A stretch of DNA of 64,000 nt from positions 992,001 to 1,056,000 of the forward strand of contig NZ_JAHXMY010000002.1 of the NCBI RefSeq assembly GCF_023149035.1. Reading direction: 5' to 3'. Made by a program: the position numbers and the translations under genes. Below the pieces are notes generated by a model, which ran no database searches, was not told the origin of the DNA, and saw only the letters and a list, made by a program, of their open reading frames with translations. Shown piece by piece: positions 44,987 to 54,910 of this stretch; position 1 is the stretch's first letter, and each line of letters begins with the position of its first letter. The DNA comes from Microbacterium sp. EYE_78. GTDB taxonomy: Bacteria; Actinomycetota; Actinomycetes; Actinomycetales; Microbacteriaceae.

Positions 44987-47900
44987 ACCATCGCCTTCCG
45001 ATCGGCGGCGAACTCCTGCAGGCTGCGGACGGCGAAGCCCTCGCGCAGCACCGGCATGGCCGACACCGCCGCCCCGAGGACCGCCATCGTCGTGAACAGC
45101 GCCTTGTCGGCGGCGACCGCGGCGGCGCGGATCTCGTACCCGTCCGCGCGTGCGATGCCCCCCGAGGGGGTGTTGACGACGATGTCGATCTCGCCGGCGT
45201 TGATGAGGTCGACGACGTTCTGCTCGCCCGAGCCCTGCGTCTCGGAGTACTTCGAGACGACGTCGACGGAGATCCCGTTGCGTGCGAGGATCTCGGCCGT
45301 GCCCTCGGTGGCGATGAGGCGGAATCCGAGCTCCTGCAGGCGGTGGGCGGGCAGGATGACGGCGCGCTTGTCGTCGTCGGCGACCGAGAGGAACACGGTG
45401 CCCGAGGTCGGCATCCCGCCGTACGCTGCGGCCTGACTCTTCGCGAAGGCCGTCGGGAAGTCGCGGTCGATGCCCATGACCTCTCCCGTCGAGCGCATCT
45501 CGGGGCCGAGGACCGAGTCCACGGTGCGACCGTCCGCGGTCCGGAACCGCTTGAACGGCAGCACGGCCTCCTTGACGGCGACCGGTGCGTCCAGCGGCAC
45601 CCGCGAACCGTCCTGCTCGGGCAGGAGACCCTCGGCGATCAGCTCGGCGATGGATGCGCCCGCCATGACACGGCTGGCGGCCTTGGCCATGGGGATGCCC
45701 AGGGCCTTGGACACGAACGGGACGGTGCGCGACGCGCGGGGGTTCGCCTCGATGACGTACAGCACGCCGGCGGACACCGCGAACTGCACGTTCAGCAGGC
45801 CGCGGACGCCGACGCCCTCCGCGATGGCGCGGGTCGCCTCGCGGACGCGGTCGATCTCATTCCGACCCAGCGACATGGGCGGCAGGGTGCACGACGAGTC
45901 GCCGGAGTGGATGCCGGCCTCCTCGAGGTGCTCCATCACGCCGCCGATGTAGAGCTGCTCGCCGTCGAAGAGGGCGTCGACGTCGATCTCCACCGCGTCG
46001 TCGAGGAAGCGGTCGACCAGAAGCGGTGCGTCGTCGCGGATGATCGCCTGGTCGGCGATACGGACGAAGTAGTCCCGCAGGCTCTCGGTGTCGTAGACGA
46101 TCTCCATGCCGCGCCCGCCGAGCACGAAGCTGGGGCGGACGAGCACCGGGTAGCCGATCTCCTCGGCGATCGCGATGGCGCCGGCCTCATCGGTGGCGGT
46201 GCCGTGACGCGGCGCCGTGAGTCCCGCGCGGTCGAGCAGCTGCGAGAAGAGTTCGCGCTCCTCCGCGATGTCGATCGCGGCGGGCTTCGTGCCCAGAATG
46301 GTGTAGCCGGCCGCCTCGATGCCCTTCGCGAGGCCCAGCGGCGTCTGCCCGCCGAGCTGGCAGATGACGCCGACGATCTCGCCCGACTGCGCCTCGGCGT
46401 GCAGCACCTCGAGGACGTCCTCCAGAGTGAGCGGCTCGAAGTAGAGGCGGTCGCTCGTGTCGTAGTCGGTGGAGACGGTCTCGGGGTTGCAGTTGACCAT
46501 GATCGTCTCGAAGCCGGCATCCGCCAGCGCGAACGACGCATGCACGCAGGAGTAGTCGAACTCGACACCCTGGCCGATGCGGTTGGGGCCCGAGCCGATG
46601 ATGACGACCTTGCGCCGGTCGCTGGGGGTCACCTCGGTCTCGCGGTCGTAGGACGAGTAGTGGTACGGGGTCAGGGCCGGGAACTCGCCCGCACAGGTGT
46701 CGACCGTCTTGTAGACGGGCCGCAGGCCGAAGCCGTGACGGATGCTGCGGACAGCGGCCTCGTCGAGGTCGCGCAGCTCCGCGATCTGCGCGTCGCTGAA
46801 TCCGTGATCCTTCGCGAGGCGCAGGATGTCCTCGGTCAGCTCGTCCGCCTCGCGGATGTGCTCGGCGACCTCGTTGATGAGGATCATCTGGTCGAGGAAC
46901 CAGGGGTCGATCGCCGTCGCGTCGAACGCCTGCTCGAGGGTGGCGCCCTTGCGGAGCGCCTGCTGCAGCACCACGATCCGACCGTCGGTGGGCGTCCTGG
47001 AGATCTCGAGGAGCTCCTCGGCGGAGCGATCCTCGGCTCCCCAGTGGAAGCTGGAGCCGCGCTTCTCGAGCGAGCGGAGCGCCTTCTGGAGGGCGGTCGT
47101 GTAGTTGCGGCCGATCGCCATCGCCTCGCCGACCGACTTCATGGTGGTCGTGAGGGTCGTGTCGGCGGCGGGGAACTTCTCGAAGTTGAAGCGCGGCACC
47201 TTGACGACGACGTAGTCCAGCGTCGGCTCGAAGCTCGCCGGCGTCGCCTTCGTGATGTCGTTCGGCACCTCGTCGAGGCGGTAGCCGATCGCGAGCTTCG
47301 CGGCGAGCTTGGCGATCGGGAAGCCCGTCGCCTTCGACGCGAGGGCGGACGAGCGCGAGACGCGGGGGTTCATCTCGATGACGATGATGCGGCCGGTCGC
47401 CGGGTCGACGGCGAACTGGATGTTGCACCCGCCGGTGTCGACGCCGACGGCGCGGATGATGTCGATGCCGATGTCGCGGAGCTTCTGGTACTCGCGGTCG
47501 GTCAGCGTCAGCGCGGGCGCGACCGTGATCGAGTCGCCGGTGTGGACACCGACGGGGTCGACGTTCTCGATCGAGCACACGACGACCGTGTTGTCGGCGG
47601 TGTCGCGCATGAGCTCGAGCTCGTACTCCTTCCACCCGAGGATCGACTCCTCGAGGAGCACCTCGGTCGTGGGCGAGTCGCGCAGGCCCGCGCCGCCGAT
47701 GCGGCGGAGGTCCTCCTCGTCGTACGCGAAGCCGGACCCGAGGCCGCCCATCGTGAATGACGGACGGACCACGAGCGGGTAGCCGAGCTCCTCGGCACCG
47801 GCGAGCAGGTCGTCCATGGTGTGGGCGATGACGCTGCGCGCGACGTCGGCCCCGGACTCCAGGACGAGTTCCTTGAAGACCTGGCGGTCCTCGCCCTTGC

Positions 47901-48270
47901 GGATCGCGTCGACCTTGGCTCCGATGAGCTCGACGCCGTACTTCTCGAGGATGCCGCGGTCGTGGAGCGCCATCGCGGCGTTGAGCGCCGTCTGGCCGCC
48001 GAGGGTCGGCAGGATCGCGTCGGGCTTCTCCTTGGCGATGATGGTCTCGATCACCTCGGGGGTGATCGGTTCGACGTAGGTCGCGTCGGCGAAGTCGGGG
48101 TCGGTCATGATCGTGGCCGGGTTCGAGTTCACGAGGATGACGCGCACGCCCTCCTCGCGGAGCACGCGGCACGCCTGGGTGCCCGAGTAGTCGAACTCGC
48201 AGGCCTGACCGATGACGATCGGGCCCGATCCGATGACGAGGACGCTCTGGATGTCGTCGCGCTTAGGCAT
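44983..48270 (-). CDS. carB: Carbamoyl-phosphate synthase large chain
   Basis: 1095 residues; two homologous ATP-grasp halves that make carboxyphosphate and phosphorylate carbamate, then a C-terminal allosteric domain (about 950-1095). First half begins [21 protein letters not shown] and has [15 protein letters not shown]; second begins [20 protein letters not shown] and has [10 protein letters not shown]. The start overlaps carA by 8 nt. Needed for both UMP and arginine. All core regions are intact. Confidence 0.98.
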   Translation of the reverse strand: MPKRDDIQSVLVIGSGPIVIGQACEFDYSGTQACRVLREEGVRVILVNSNPATIMTDPDFADATYVEPITPEVIETIIAKEKPDAILPTLGGQTALNAAMALHDRGILEKYGVELIGAKVDAIRKGEDRQVFKELVLESGADVARSVIAHTMDDLLAGAEELGYPLVVRPSFTMGGLGSGFAYDEEDLRRIGGAGLRDSPTTEVLLEESILGWKEYELELMRDTADNTVVVCSIENVDPVGVHTGDSITVAPALTLTDREYQKLRDIGIDIIRAVGVDTGGCNIQFAVDPATGRIIVIEMNPRVSRSSALASKATGFPIAKLAAKLAIGYRLDEVPNDITKATPASFEPTLDYVVVKVPRFNFEKFPAADTTLTTTMKSVGEAMAIGRNYTTALQKALRSLEKRGSSFHWGAEDRSAEELLEISRTPTDGRIVVLQQALRKGATLEQAFDATAIDPWFLDQMILINEVAEHIREADELTEDILRLAKDHGFSDAQIAELRDLDEAAVRSIRHGFGLRPVYKTVDTCAGEFPALTPYHYSSYDRETEVTPSDRRKVVIIGSGPNRIGQGVEFDYSCVHASFALADAGFETIMVNCNPETVSTDYDTSDRLYFEPLTLEDVLEVLHAEAQSGEIVGVICQLGGQTPLGLAKGIEAAGYTILGTKPAAIDIAEERELFSQLLDRAGLTAPRHGTATDEAGAIAIAEEIGYPVLVRPSFVLGGRGMEIVYDTESLRDYFVRIADQAIIRDDAPLLVDRFLDDAVEIDVDALFDGEQLYIGGVMEHLEEAGIHSGDSSCTLPPMSLGRNEIDRVREATRAIAEGVGVRGLLNVQFAVSAGVLYVIEANPRASRTVPFVSKALGIPMAKAASRVMAGASIAELIAEGLLPEQDGSRVPLDAPVAVKEAVLPFKRFRTADGRTVDSVLGPEMRSTGEVMGIDRDFPTAFAKSQAAAYGGMPTSGTVFLSVADDDKRAVILPAHRLQELGFRLIATEGTAEILARNGISVDVVSKYSETQGSGEQNVVDLINAGEIDIVVNTPSGGIARADGYEIRAAAVAADKALFTTMAVLGAAVSAMPVLREGFAVRSLQEFAADRKAMV

Positions 48271-49423
48271 TCTTCGTCTCCTGGGTGGCGACCACGAGGT
48301 CGCGGAAGCGGTCGAACAGGTAGTTGGCGTCGTGCGGGCCGGCGGCGGCCTCGGGGTGGTACTGCACGCTGAACGCCGGGAGGTCGAGGGCGCGGAGCCC
48401 CTCGACCACGTTGTCGTTGAGGCCCACGTGGCTCACCTCGACACGGCCGTAGCCGTTCGGGCTGTCGATGACGCCCTCGATGGGCGCGTCGACGGCGAAG
48501 CCGTGGTTGTGGGCGGTGATCTCGACGCGGCCCGTGGTCTTGTCGAGGACCGGCTGGTTGATGCCGCGGTGCCCGAACGGCAGCTTGTAGGTGCCGAACC
48601 CGAGGGCCCTGCCGAACAGCTGGTTGCCGAAGCAGATGCCGAAGAACGGCAGTCGGGCATCGAGGACCTCGCGCAGGAGCGCGACGTGACGATCGGATGC
48701 CGCGGGGTCGCCGGGGCCGTTCGAGTAGAAGACGGCGACGGGGTCGACGGCCTGGATGTCGGCGAACGAGATCGTCTGCGGCAGGACGTGGACCTCGAAG
48801 CCGCGGGCGGCGAGGTTGTTCACCGTCGCCTGCTTCACGCCGAGGTCGAGGATCGCGAGGTTGCCGATCTTCTCGCCGATCGCAGGGGTCACCTGCGCGG
48901 CGGGCACCGAGACGTCGGCGGACAGGTTCTGCCCGCTCATCTCGGGCGCCTCGCGCACGATGCGCAGCTGCTCGTCGTCGCTGAGCGCCGCGGCATCCCC
49001 TGAGAACACCCCGCCCCGCATGGAGCCCGCCGATCGCAGCACCCGGGTGACCGCGCGCGTGTCGATGCCGCTGATGCCGACGATGCCGTCGCGGACGAGC
49101 GCGTCCTCGAGCGAGTGGTCGGCGCGCCAGTTGGAGACGATGCGCGAGGGGTCGCGCACGACGTACCCCGACACCCAGATGCGGCGGGACTCGTGGTCCT
49201 CGCCGTTCATGCCGGTGTTGCCGATGTGCGGGGCGGTCTGCAGCACGATCTGACCCGCGTAGGAGGGGTCGGTGATCGTCTCCTGGTAGCCGGTCATCGC
49301 CGTGGCGAAGACGACCTCGCCGAGGGTGGTGCCGCGGGCGCCGTAGGCGTGCCCGGGGTGTCGGGTGCCGTCCTCGAGGACGAGGACGGCGGGTTCGGGA
49401 GCCTGGAATCTCTGGGTGCTCAT
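48263..49423 (-). CDS. carA: Carbamoyl-phosphate synthase small chain
   Basis: 386 residues; glutaminase that supplies ammonia to CarB. N-terminal domain with [20 protein letters not shown] (in parts [10 protein letters not shown]), C-terminal class I amidotransferase with nucleophile Cys264 in [16 protein letters not shown], and the catalytic His-Glu pair in QYHPEA. The ATG overlaps the preceding membrane-protein stop by 4 nt. Confidence 0.97.
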   Translation of the reverse strand: MSTQRFQAPEPAVLVLEDGTRHPGHAYGARGTTLGEVVFATAMTGYQETITDPSYAGQIVLQTAPHIGNTGMNGEDHESRRIWVSGYVVRDPSRIVSNWRADHSLEDALVRDGIVGISGIDTRAVTRVLRSAGSMRGGVFSGDAAALSDDEQLRIVREAPEMSGQNLSADVSVPAAQVTPAIGEKIGNLAILDLGVKQATVNNLAARGFEVHVLPQTISFADIQAVDPVAVFYSNGPGDPAASDRHVALLREVLDARLPFFGICFGNQLFGRALGFGTYKLPFGHRGINQPVLDKTTGRVEITAHNHGFAVDAPIEGVIDSPNGYGRVEVSHVGLNDNVVEGLRALDLPAFSVQYHPEAAAGPHDANYLFDRFRDLVVATQETKNA

Positions 49424-49944
49424 GCGTCGCTTCCGGGGGTCTGCTGGGGAGAGGAGGGAGAGGGGAGGACGGCCTGAATGGTGTCCGCGAGGCGGCGGGC
49501 CGACACGTCCTGAGGGCGGAGGTAACTGTCGACGGTCTGCCCGCCGGGCGCGGTCCAGACCAGCCGGACGAGGCCGTCGCGCTCGACCACGCGGTCGATG
49601 GCGACGGTGGCCTGCCCGACGGAGCCGATGGCGGATGCCGCCAGGAACACGCGCGGCTGACCCGTCAGGTCGAGCGCCACGCCACGGTCCGTGACGGTCA
49701 CGTCCGCGCGGGAACGGAACGCGAGACCGCGGATCGCGAGGCGCTCGAGGGGTTCGTCGTGACGCGTCGTGGCGACGTACAGCCCCTCGGACCGGAGCGT
49801 CTCGCGCGCGCCGTCCGGGATCTCACCGACCGGCGCCGCGATGGCGGCGTCGCGCCGCGATCGTCGGAACCACGCGATGAGTCCGGCCGTGATCAGCAGG
49901 GCGGCGACCGCGGCCATCACGAGCGCCGCGCCCTCGCGGGTCAC
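49420..49944 (-). CDS. Single-TM, PH-like domain protein of the pyr operon
   Basis: 174 residues: N-terminal TM at about residues 6-25 ([21 protein letters not shown]), an Arg/Asp-rich stretch, then a mostly beta soluble domain (about 50-165). The actinobacterial pyr operon normally carries such a gene between pyrC and carA (compare Rv1382 in M. tuberculosis); function unknown. The GTG start overlaps the pyrC stop and its own stop overlaps the carA start, 4 nt each, so it is fully coupled to pyrimidine synthesis. Confidence 0.8.
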   Translation of the reverse strand: MTREGAALVMAAVAALLITAGLIAWFRRSRRDAAIAAPVGEIPDGARETLRSEGLYVATTRHDEPLERLAIRGLAFRSRADVTVTDRGVALDLTGQPRVFLAASAIGSVGQATVAIDRVVERDGLVRLVWTAPGGQTVDSYLRPQDVSARRLADTIQAVLPSPSSPQQTPGSDA

Positions 49945-51245
49945 GAGGCGACCTCGTCGACGACGGCTCCATCGACCACCGTCGCGCGGCCACGGTAGAA
50001 GGTGTGGCGCACCTCTCCCGGCAGCTCCCGTCCGAGGTAGGGCGAGTTGACACTCCGACCGCGGAGGTCTGCGGTGGAGAACGCGCGGGCCGGCGCGGGG
50101 TCGTAGAGGGCGAGGGATGCCGGGGCGCCGACCGCGAGGGGTGCGCCGGCGGCATCCAGACCACCGATCCGAGCCGGGGCGGACGACATGACCCGGGCCA
50201 CGTCGTCCCAATCGAGGAGGCCGGTGTCGACCATCGCGGCGTGGACCACGCGGAGGGCCGACTCGAGGCCCACCATGCCGTTCGCAGCCGCCTGCCACTC
50301 GCAGTTCTTCGCCTCGGCGGGGTGCGGTGCGTGGTCGGTCGCGACGATGTCGATGGTGCCGTCGGCGAGGCCCTCGCGGACCGCGCGCACGTCCTCATCG
50401 CGGCGGAGCGGCGGGTTGACCTTGAAGCGCGGGTCGTAGCCCCGCACGAGCTCCTCGGTCAGCAGCAGGTGGTGCGGGGTGACCTCGGCGGTGACCGCGA
50501 TGCCGCGCTTCTTCGCCCACCGGATCAGGTCCACCGAGCCGGCCGTCGACAGGTGGCACACGTGCAGGCGCGAACCGACGTGCTCGGCGAGGAGCACGTC
50601 GCGGGCGATGATCGACTCCTCGGCGACGGCGGGCCAGCCGGTGAGACCGAGCTCTGCCGACACCGTGCCCTCGTTCATCTGGGCGCCCTCGGTCAGTCGC
50701 GGGTCCTGCGCGTGCTGCGCGACGACGCCGCCGAACGACTTCACGTACTCGAGGGCGCGCCGCATGATGAGCGGGTCGAAGACGCAGAATCCGTCGTCGC
50801 TGAAGACCCGGACCCGGGCGCGCGAGGCGGCCATCGCACCGAGCTCGGCGAGCCGCTCGCCCTTCTGCCCGACGGTCACCGCGCCGATCGGCTGGACGTG
50901 GACGTACCCCGCCGCCTCGCCCAGCGCCAGCTCCTGCTCGACGACGCCCGCCGTGTCGGCCACCGGCGAGGTGTTCGGCATCGCGAAAACGGTGGCGTAC
51001 CCGCCGGCGGCGGCGGCGCGGGAGCCGGTGAGGATCGTCTCGGAAGCCTCATAGCCGGGCTCGCGGAGGTGGGTGTGGAGGTCGACGAGACCCGGGAGCG
51101 CGATCAGGCCCGCGGCATCCACCACGCGTGCCCCGGCGCGGGAGGCGTCGGATCCGAGCGCGGCGATGACGCCGTCCTCGATGAGGATGTCGGCGGCCTC
51201 GCCGCCCTGGATGCGTGCTCCGCGGATGAGGATGGCTTCGCTCAT
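49941..51245 (-). CDS. pyrC: Dihydroorotase, class I
   Basis: 434 residues, amidohydrolase barrel. Metal sites: [13 protein letters not shown] (HxH at about residue 60), the carboxylated-Lys position region, HAQD, HVCHLS and the catalytic Asp in VATDHAPH. It cyclises carbamoyl aspartate to dihydroorotate. Coupled by 4-nt overlaps to pyrB upstream and the membrane protein downstream. Confidence 0.97.
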   Translation of the reverse strand: MSEAILIRGARIQGGEAADILIEDGVIAALGSDASRAGARVVDAAGLIALPGLVDLHTHLREPGYEASETILTGSRAAAAGGYATVFAMPNTSPVADTAGVVEQELALGEAAGYVHVQPIGAVTVGQKGERLAELGAMAASRARVRVFSDDGFCVFDPLIMRRALEYVKSFGGVVAQHAQDPRLTEGAQMNEGTVSAELGLTGWPAVAEESIIARDVLLAEHVGSRLHVCHLSTAGSVDLIRWAKKRGIAVTAEVTPHHLLLTEELVRGYDPRFKVNPPLRRDEDVRAVREGLADGTIDIVATDHAPHPAEAKNCEWQAAANGMVGLESALRVVHAAMVDTGLLDWDDVARVMSSAPARIGGLDAAGAPLAVGAPASLALYDPAPARAFSTADLRGRSVNSPYLGRELPGEVRHTFYRGRATVVDGAVVDEVAS

Positions 51246-52213
51246 CGGACGTCCTCCTCTGCGTTCGTGGTGGGCCGCTCCCCCGCGAGGAGCAGGTAGA
51301 GCGCCGCCATGCGCACCGACACCCCGTTCGCGACCTGTTCGAGAACGGTCGACCGTGGCGAATCGGCGGCGTCGGCGGAGATCTCCAGACCCCGGTTCAT
51401 GGGTCCGGGATGCATGACAATGCTATCGGTCGGGAGGGCCGCCATCCGCGCGGCGTCGAGCCCCCACCGCCGCGAATACTCCCGCTCAGTCGGGAAATAG
51501 GCGGCGTTCATGCGTTCGAGCTGGATGCGGAGCATCATGAGCGCGTCAGGGGCGTCGGCGATCGCCTGGTCGAGGTCGTAGACGACGGTCACGGGCCAGG
51601 CCGAGACGTCCTGCGGTACGAGCGTCGGCGGCGCGACCAGGGTCACGCGAGCGCCGAGCGTCGTGAGCAGCCAGACGTTCGAGCGCGCGACCCGCGAGTG
51701 GAGGATGTCCCCCACGATCGCGACGTGGAGCCCCGCCAGGTCCCTGCCGCGGCTGGCGTCGCCGAAGACACGCTTGCGGATGGTGAAGGCGTCCAGGAGT
51801 GCCTGTGTCGGGTGCTCATGGGTGCCGTCGCCTGCGTTCAGGACCCCCGCCGAGATCCAGCCGCTCGTCGCGAGCGTGTGCGGGGCGCCGGAGGCACCGT
51901 GGCGGATGACGACGGCATCCGCACCCATGGCCTGCAGGGTCTGGGCGGTGTCCTGGAGCGATTCGCCCTTCGAGACCGACGACCCCTTCGCGGAGAAGTT
52001 GATGACGTCCGCGGACAGCCGCTTGGCTGCGGCTTCGAACGAGATGCGGGTGCGGGTCGAGTCCTCGAAGAAGAGGTTGACGACGGTCTTGCCGCGAAGC
52101 GTCGGGAGCTTCTTGATCTCGCGCGACTGCGTGTCGCGCATGTCCTCGGCGACGTCGAGGATGCGGAGGGCGTCCTCGCGGGCGAGGGTCCGGGTGTCGA
52201 GGAGGTGCCTCAC
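51242..52213 (-). CDS. pyrB: Aspartate carbamoyltransferase catalytic chain
   Basis: 323 residues. Carbamoyl-phosphate site [13 protein letters not shown] (about residue 50), [16 protein letters not shown] (about 130), and the C-terminal [12 protein letters not shown]. No regulatory pyrI, as expected for the class with PyrR. The GTG start overlaps the pyrR stop by 4 nt (GTGA). Confidence 0.97.
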   Translation of the reverse strand: MRHLLDTRTLAREDALRILDVAEDMRDTQSREIKKLPTLRGKTVVNLFFEDSTRTRISFEAAAKRLSADVINFSAKGSSVSKGESLQDTAQTLQAMGADAVVIRHGASGAPHTLATSGWISAGVLNAGDGTHEHPTQALLDAFTIRKRVFGDASRGRDLAGLHVAIVGDILHSRVARSNVWLLTTLGARVTLVAPPTLVPQDVSAWPVTVVYDLDQAIADAPDALMMLRIQLERMNAAYFPTEREYSRRWGLDAARMAALPTDSIVMHPGPMNRGLEISADAADSPRSTVLEQVANGVSVRMAALYLLLAGERPTTNAEEDVR

Positions 52214-52740
52214 GATGCGATCGTCACCTCTTCGGCGCCGTCGATGTCCGCGAGTCGGACGTTGACGCGTTCGTCGCGTGAGCTCGGCAGGTTCTTGCCG
52301 ACGAAGTCGGGCCGGATCGGCAGCTCTCGGTGGCCCCGGTCGACGAGGATCGCCAGCCGAACCGCCGCGGGGCGGCCGATGTCCTGCAGCGCATCGAGCG
52401 CCGCGCGGATCGAGCGCCCCGAGAACAGCACGTCGTCGACCAGGACGACCGTCTTCGCGTCGATCCCGCCGGCGGGGATCTCCGTCGGGCGGGGCGTCCG
52501 CGTCGGGTTGCGGTGCAGGTCGTCGCGGTACATCGTCACATCAAGCGCGCCGACCGGGACGGTGGCGCCGGTGAAGGACGCGATGAGCGCGGCGATCCGC
52601 TCGGCGAGGGTGACGCCGCGGGTGGGGATCCCGAGGAGCACGAGCCCGTCGGGGCCCTTGTTCGACTCGAGGATCTCGTGCGAGATGCGCGTGAGTGCGC
52701 GGGCGATGTCGGCGTCGTGCAGAACGATGCGCGAGGTCAT
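52210..52740 (-). CDS. pyrR: Pyrimidine operon regulator / uracil phosphoribosyltransferase PyrR
   Basis: 176 residues. The PRTase PRPP motif is [18 protein letters not shown] (about residue 100), and [14 protein letters not shown] is the PyrR/PRTase loop; basic residues of the RNA-binding face are spread over the YRDDLHRN and PRPTEIP segment. PyrR binds UMP and pyr mRNA; in mycobacteria it represses translation of its own message. The ATG at 52740 follows AAGGGAG, itself just 3' of a PyrR-type hairpin. Confidence 0.96.
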   Translation of the reverse strand: MTSRIVLHDADIARALTRISHEILESNKGPDGLVLLGIPTRGVTLAERIAALIASFTGATVPVGALDVTMYRDDLHRNPTRTPRPTEIPAGGIDAKTVVLVDDVLFSGRSIRAALDALQDIGRPAAVRLAILVDRGHRELPIRPDFVGKNLPSSRDERVNVRLADIDGAEEVTIAS

Positions 52741-52755
52741 CCGCCGCTCCCTTCT

Positions 52756-52771
52756 CCGCCTCACAGGACGG
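52756..52771 (-). promoter_or_regulatory. PyrR-binding RNA element in the pyrR leader
   Basis: On the transcript CCG-U-CC-UGUGA-GG-CGG forms a hairpin: lower stem CCG/CGG, a single-U bulge, upper stem CC/GG and a UGUGA loop. The word UCCUGUGAGGC fits the PyrR binding consensus UCCNGNGAGGY. It lies just upstream of AAGGGAG (52747-52753), so bound PyrR would block translation of pyrR and, through 4-nt overlaps, the whole operon. Confidence 0.75.
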
Positions 52772-52798
52772 TGTTAAAGGTTGCTGTGGTTCGGACCC

Positions 52799-52804
52799 AG
52801 CTTA
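52799..52804 (-). promoter_or_regulatory. Probable pyr operon -10 box (TAAGCT)
   Basis: TAAGCT, with transcription expected near 52792, giving a leader of about 50 nt that contains the PyrR hairpin and ribosome binding site. No clear -35. Confidence 0.4.
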
Positions 52805-52857
52805 GCCGGTCGGGCGACGCGCACGCGCTCCGTGTCAGGATGGGCCCGGGGGAAGAC

Positions 52858-53376
52858 ATGGGACCTGTGCGCGAGACCGTCGTGGTGGCCGGCACGGTCC
52901 TGGTCGTCCTCTACGCGCAGTTGATGTACGTCGTCACGCAGATCCTCACGCCGCTGTCCACGGTCCCCGGGGCGACCCTCGGCCGGATCGCCGCGGTGGC
53001 GGAGGCCGCCGGCGAGCCCGTCTTCACGCCGCTCGCCGTCGTCCTGCCGCTCGTCGGGGTCGCGCTCGCATCGGCCGTCCTCGTCACCGCCATCACGATC
53101 CCGGCGTTCGACTCGGTGTGGGTCGCCTTCGCCTACCTCGCCCTGCTGGCCGGCGGGCTCCCGGTGTACTTCGCTCTGGCGTTCGGCGTGGGGATGTCCC
53201 TGGGCGACCTCGGCGACGCGTTCCCCGTGCTCGGCGCAGACTCCGAGGTGTGGCTCGTCCTCGCCGGGGTGAGCTCCGTCGCCTTCTGCCTGGCGGTGGG
53301 GGTCGGCGCAGGATTGCTCGCTCGCGCGGGAGCGAAGGGCGTCGCGCGACGCGAGGCATCCCGCGCTATCCGCTGA
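52858..53376 (+). CDS. Hypothetical four-TM membrane protein
   Basis: 172 residues, not recognised. Four hydrophobic segments at about 6-26, 61-82, 86-110 and 128-152, with an acidic loop after the third and a basic C-terminus (RAGAKGVARREASR). The layout resembles DUF2975-type small membrane proteins, but no motif confirms it. The ATG at 52858 has GGGGGAAG close upstream; an in-frame ATG at 52840 is possible. It is divergent from pyrR. Its stop codon lies inside the left arm of the first palindromic repeat. Confidence 0.7.
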   Translation: MGPVRETVVVAGTVLVVLYAQLMYVVTQILTPLSTVPGATLGRIAAVAEAAGEPVFTPLAVVLPLVGVALASAVLVTAITIPAFDSVWVAFAYLALLAGGLPVYFALAFGVGMSLGDLGDAFPVLGADSEVWLVLAGVSSVAFCLAVGVGAGLLARAGAKGVARREASRAIR

Positions 53377-53435
53377 CATCCGCGCTCCAACGGACGAACG
53401 TCGGCCGGATCGTCCGCTGGACGGCGGATCTCCGC
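53372..53435. repeat. Palindromic repeat, copy A (left of the DUF559 gene)
   Basis: 64-nt imperfect palindrome: outer arms 53372-53383/53424-53435 (10 of 12 paired), a 2x2 internal loop (GC/CG), inner arms TCCAACGGACG (53386-53396) and CGTCCGCTGGA (53411-53421) with one mismatch, and a 14-nt loop. It matches copy B at 54375-54438 in 54 of 64 positions in the same orientation, with the internal loop kept. It overlaps the stop codon of the upstream gene. Confidence 0.85.
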
Positions 53436-53546
53436 GCGAGCGCCGCGCCGACACCCGGGTCTCTCCACATCCGGTGCGCGGCGACCCTCGCCCACACCGA
53501 CGCCCGCACGCACAACCGCAGGTGGCGGGCGCGCCACCCTCGATGG

Positions 53547-54359
53547 ATGGACGTGCGCGAATGGGTGCGGCACCACGGCGGCGTGGTGCGGACCTCAGAC
53601 CTTCGGGATGCCGGGTTCTCCCGGCATCGAATCGGCGCGGCGGGCCTGGAACGGCCGCGCCGCGGCTGGGTCGCCGCGCAGGAAGCGGATCCGCTCCTGC
53701 GCAGCGCGGCACGCACCGGCGTGGTCCTCACATGCGTCACGCAGGCGCGGCGACTCGGCCTCTGGACCGTGGACGATCCGCGGCATGCGCACGTGGGCGC
53801 GCCACCGGCATCCGGTGCCGTCTCGGCTCGCGGGGCGCGGGTGCACTGGAGCGCGCCGCTGATCGCACGAGTGCCGGGTGCTCTGGAGGACCCCGTCGAG
53901 AACGTCCTCGCGATCGTCGCCGAGTGCCGACCGTTCGAGGAGGCCCTCGCCGTCTGGGATTCCGCGTTCCGACAGGGGCAGGCTTCCGCAGAGCTCATGC
54001 GCAGGTTCGACCTTCGACCCGCGGCGAGGCGCGTGCTCGAGCACGCATGCGCCCACCTCGACTCCGGTCTCGAGACGTTTGTCTCGGTCCGGCTCCGCTG
54101 GATTCCGGCCACCGTCCACCCGCAGGTGCACCTGCACGGTCACCGGGTCGACTTTCTCATCGGGGCACGGCTCGTGCTCCAGATCGACGGACGCCATCAC
54201 GTTGGGGCACAGCGCGAGGCCGACAACGCGCACGACACCGTTCTCGCCCTGCATGGCTACACGGTGACTCGTGTCGGCTACGCCGACGTGATGGGCCGGT
54301 GGCCCGAGGTGCAGGATCGGATCCTCCGCGCGCTGGCGCAGGGGCTGCACCTCGCATGA
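53547..54359 (+). CDS. DUF559-type nuclease-fold protein with AbiEi-like N-terminus
   Basis: 270 residues. N-terminal winged-helix (about 1-45): WVRHHGGVVRTSDLRDAGF and RPRRGWVA, like the DNA-binding start of AbiEi antitoxin relatives. A middle region (about 70-180) is not recognised. The C-terminal DUF559/Vsr-like PD-(D/E)xK-fold (about 195-265) has HRVDFLIGARLVLQIDGRHH, then READNAHDTVLALHGYTVTRV; the Asp of VDF, the Asp of QIDG and the His are candidate catalytic or metal residues. No partner toxin or Dcm gene is adjacent. The start ATG lacks a ribosome binding site. It lies between two copies of a long palindrome and converges on nusB. Confidence 0.78.
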   Translation: MDVREWVRHHGGVVRTSDLRDAGFSRHRIGAAGLERPRRGWVAAQEADPLLRSAARTGVVLTCVTQARRLGLWTVDDPRHAHVGAPPASGAVSARGARVHWSAPLIARVPGALEDPVENVLAIVAECRPFEEALAVWDSAFRQGQASAELMRRFDLRPAARRVLEHACAHLDSGLETFVSVRLRWIPATVHPQVHLHGHRVDFLIGARLVLQIDGRHHVGAQREADNAHDTVLALHGYTVTRVGYADVMGRWPEVQDRILRALAQGLHLA

Positions 54360-54374
54360 GTGAGCCGCCGTCGA

Positions 54375-54438
54375 GCGGAGATCCGCACTCCAGCGGACGA
54401 ACGACTGCCGAACCGTCCGCTGGACAGCGGATCCCCGC
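54375..54438. repeat. Palindromic repeat, copy B (right of the DUF559 gene)
   Basis: 64 nt: outer arms GCGGAGATCCGC (54375-54386) and GCGGATCCCCGC (54427-54438) pair 11 of 12; a 2x2 internal loop; inner arms TCCAGCGGACG (54389-54399) and CGTCCGCTGGA (54414-54424) pair perfectly; 14-nt loop. Same orientation as copy A. It starts 15 nt after the DUF559 stop and may also work as a terminator for it and for nusB. Confidence 0.88.
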
Positions 54439-54444
54439 GGGCCG

Positions 54445-54462
54445 GCGGATCTCCGCTGGACG
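54445..54462. repeat. Partial third copy of the palindrome
   Basis: GCGGATCTCCGC (54445-54456) equals the right outer arm of copy A, followed by TGGACG, a piece of the inner arm. It sits 6 nt past copy B, as if a decayed third unit. Confidence 0.5.
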
Positions 54463-54495
54463 GCAGCGTCGGCGCGGCCAGGAAGGGCGCCGCCG

Positions 54496-54903
54496 TCAGG
54501 CGCGGGCGATGCGGGCAAGCACCCCGTGGACGAACGATCCGGAGTCGTCGGTCGAGAACTCCTTGGCGAGCTCGACCGCCTCGTCGATCGCGACGGCGGT
54601 GGGGACCTGATCGTTGTGCAGGATCTCCCACACCCCGATGCGGAGGATCGCGCGGTCGACCGCCGGCATCCGCTCGAGCTTCCAATCCCGCGCGTGCGTG
54701 ATGATCTGCTCGTCGATCTCGTCGCGGGTGTCGACGATGCCGTCGACGATCTCGCGGGCGTAGAGCCAGGACGCCTCGCGGGCCGGCTCGTTCGCGGCGC
54801 GCTTCGCCTCGGCGGCGAGCGTGACGGCGAGGTCGTCGCCGCGGATGTCCGACTGGTACAGGATGTCGAGGGCGCGCTTGCGCGCCTTGCTCCGTGCGCT
54901 CAT
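54496..54903 (-). CDS. nusB: Transcription antitermination factor NusB
   Basis: 135 residues, all helical: start SKARKRALDILYQSDIRGDD, then LERMPAVDRAILRIGVWEIL and AIDEAVELAKEFSTDDSGSFVHGVL (shortened here to VELAKEFSTDDSGSFV), the classic C-terminal motif. It binds boxA with NusE in rRNA antitermination. It follows efp by 7 nt. No typical gene lies downstream; the palindrome region does. Confidence 0.96.
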   Translation of the reverse strand: MSARSKARKRALDILYQSDIRGDDLAVTLAAEAKRAANEPAREASWLYAREIVDGIVDTRDEIDEQIITHARDWKLERMPAVDRAILRIGVWEILHNDQVPTAVAIDEAVELAKEFSTDDSGSFVHGVLARIARA

Positions 54904-54910
54904 CGGGGGG

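Noticed and set aside
44977..47760. Long plus-strand frame opposite carB
   Set aside because: Antisense shadow of carB with no known motif.
52741..52857. Transcription attenuator in the pyrR leader
   Set aside because: The leader is only about 50 nt, with no terminator hairpin after the PyrR element; translational control fits better.
53372..54462. Insertion sequence or CRISPR array around the DUF559 gene
   Set aside because: No transposase, no target-site duplication recognised, and only two full repeat copies separated by a gene; spacing is unlike CRISPR.
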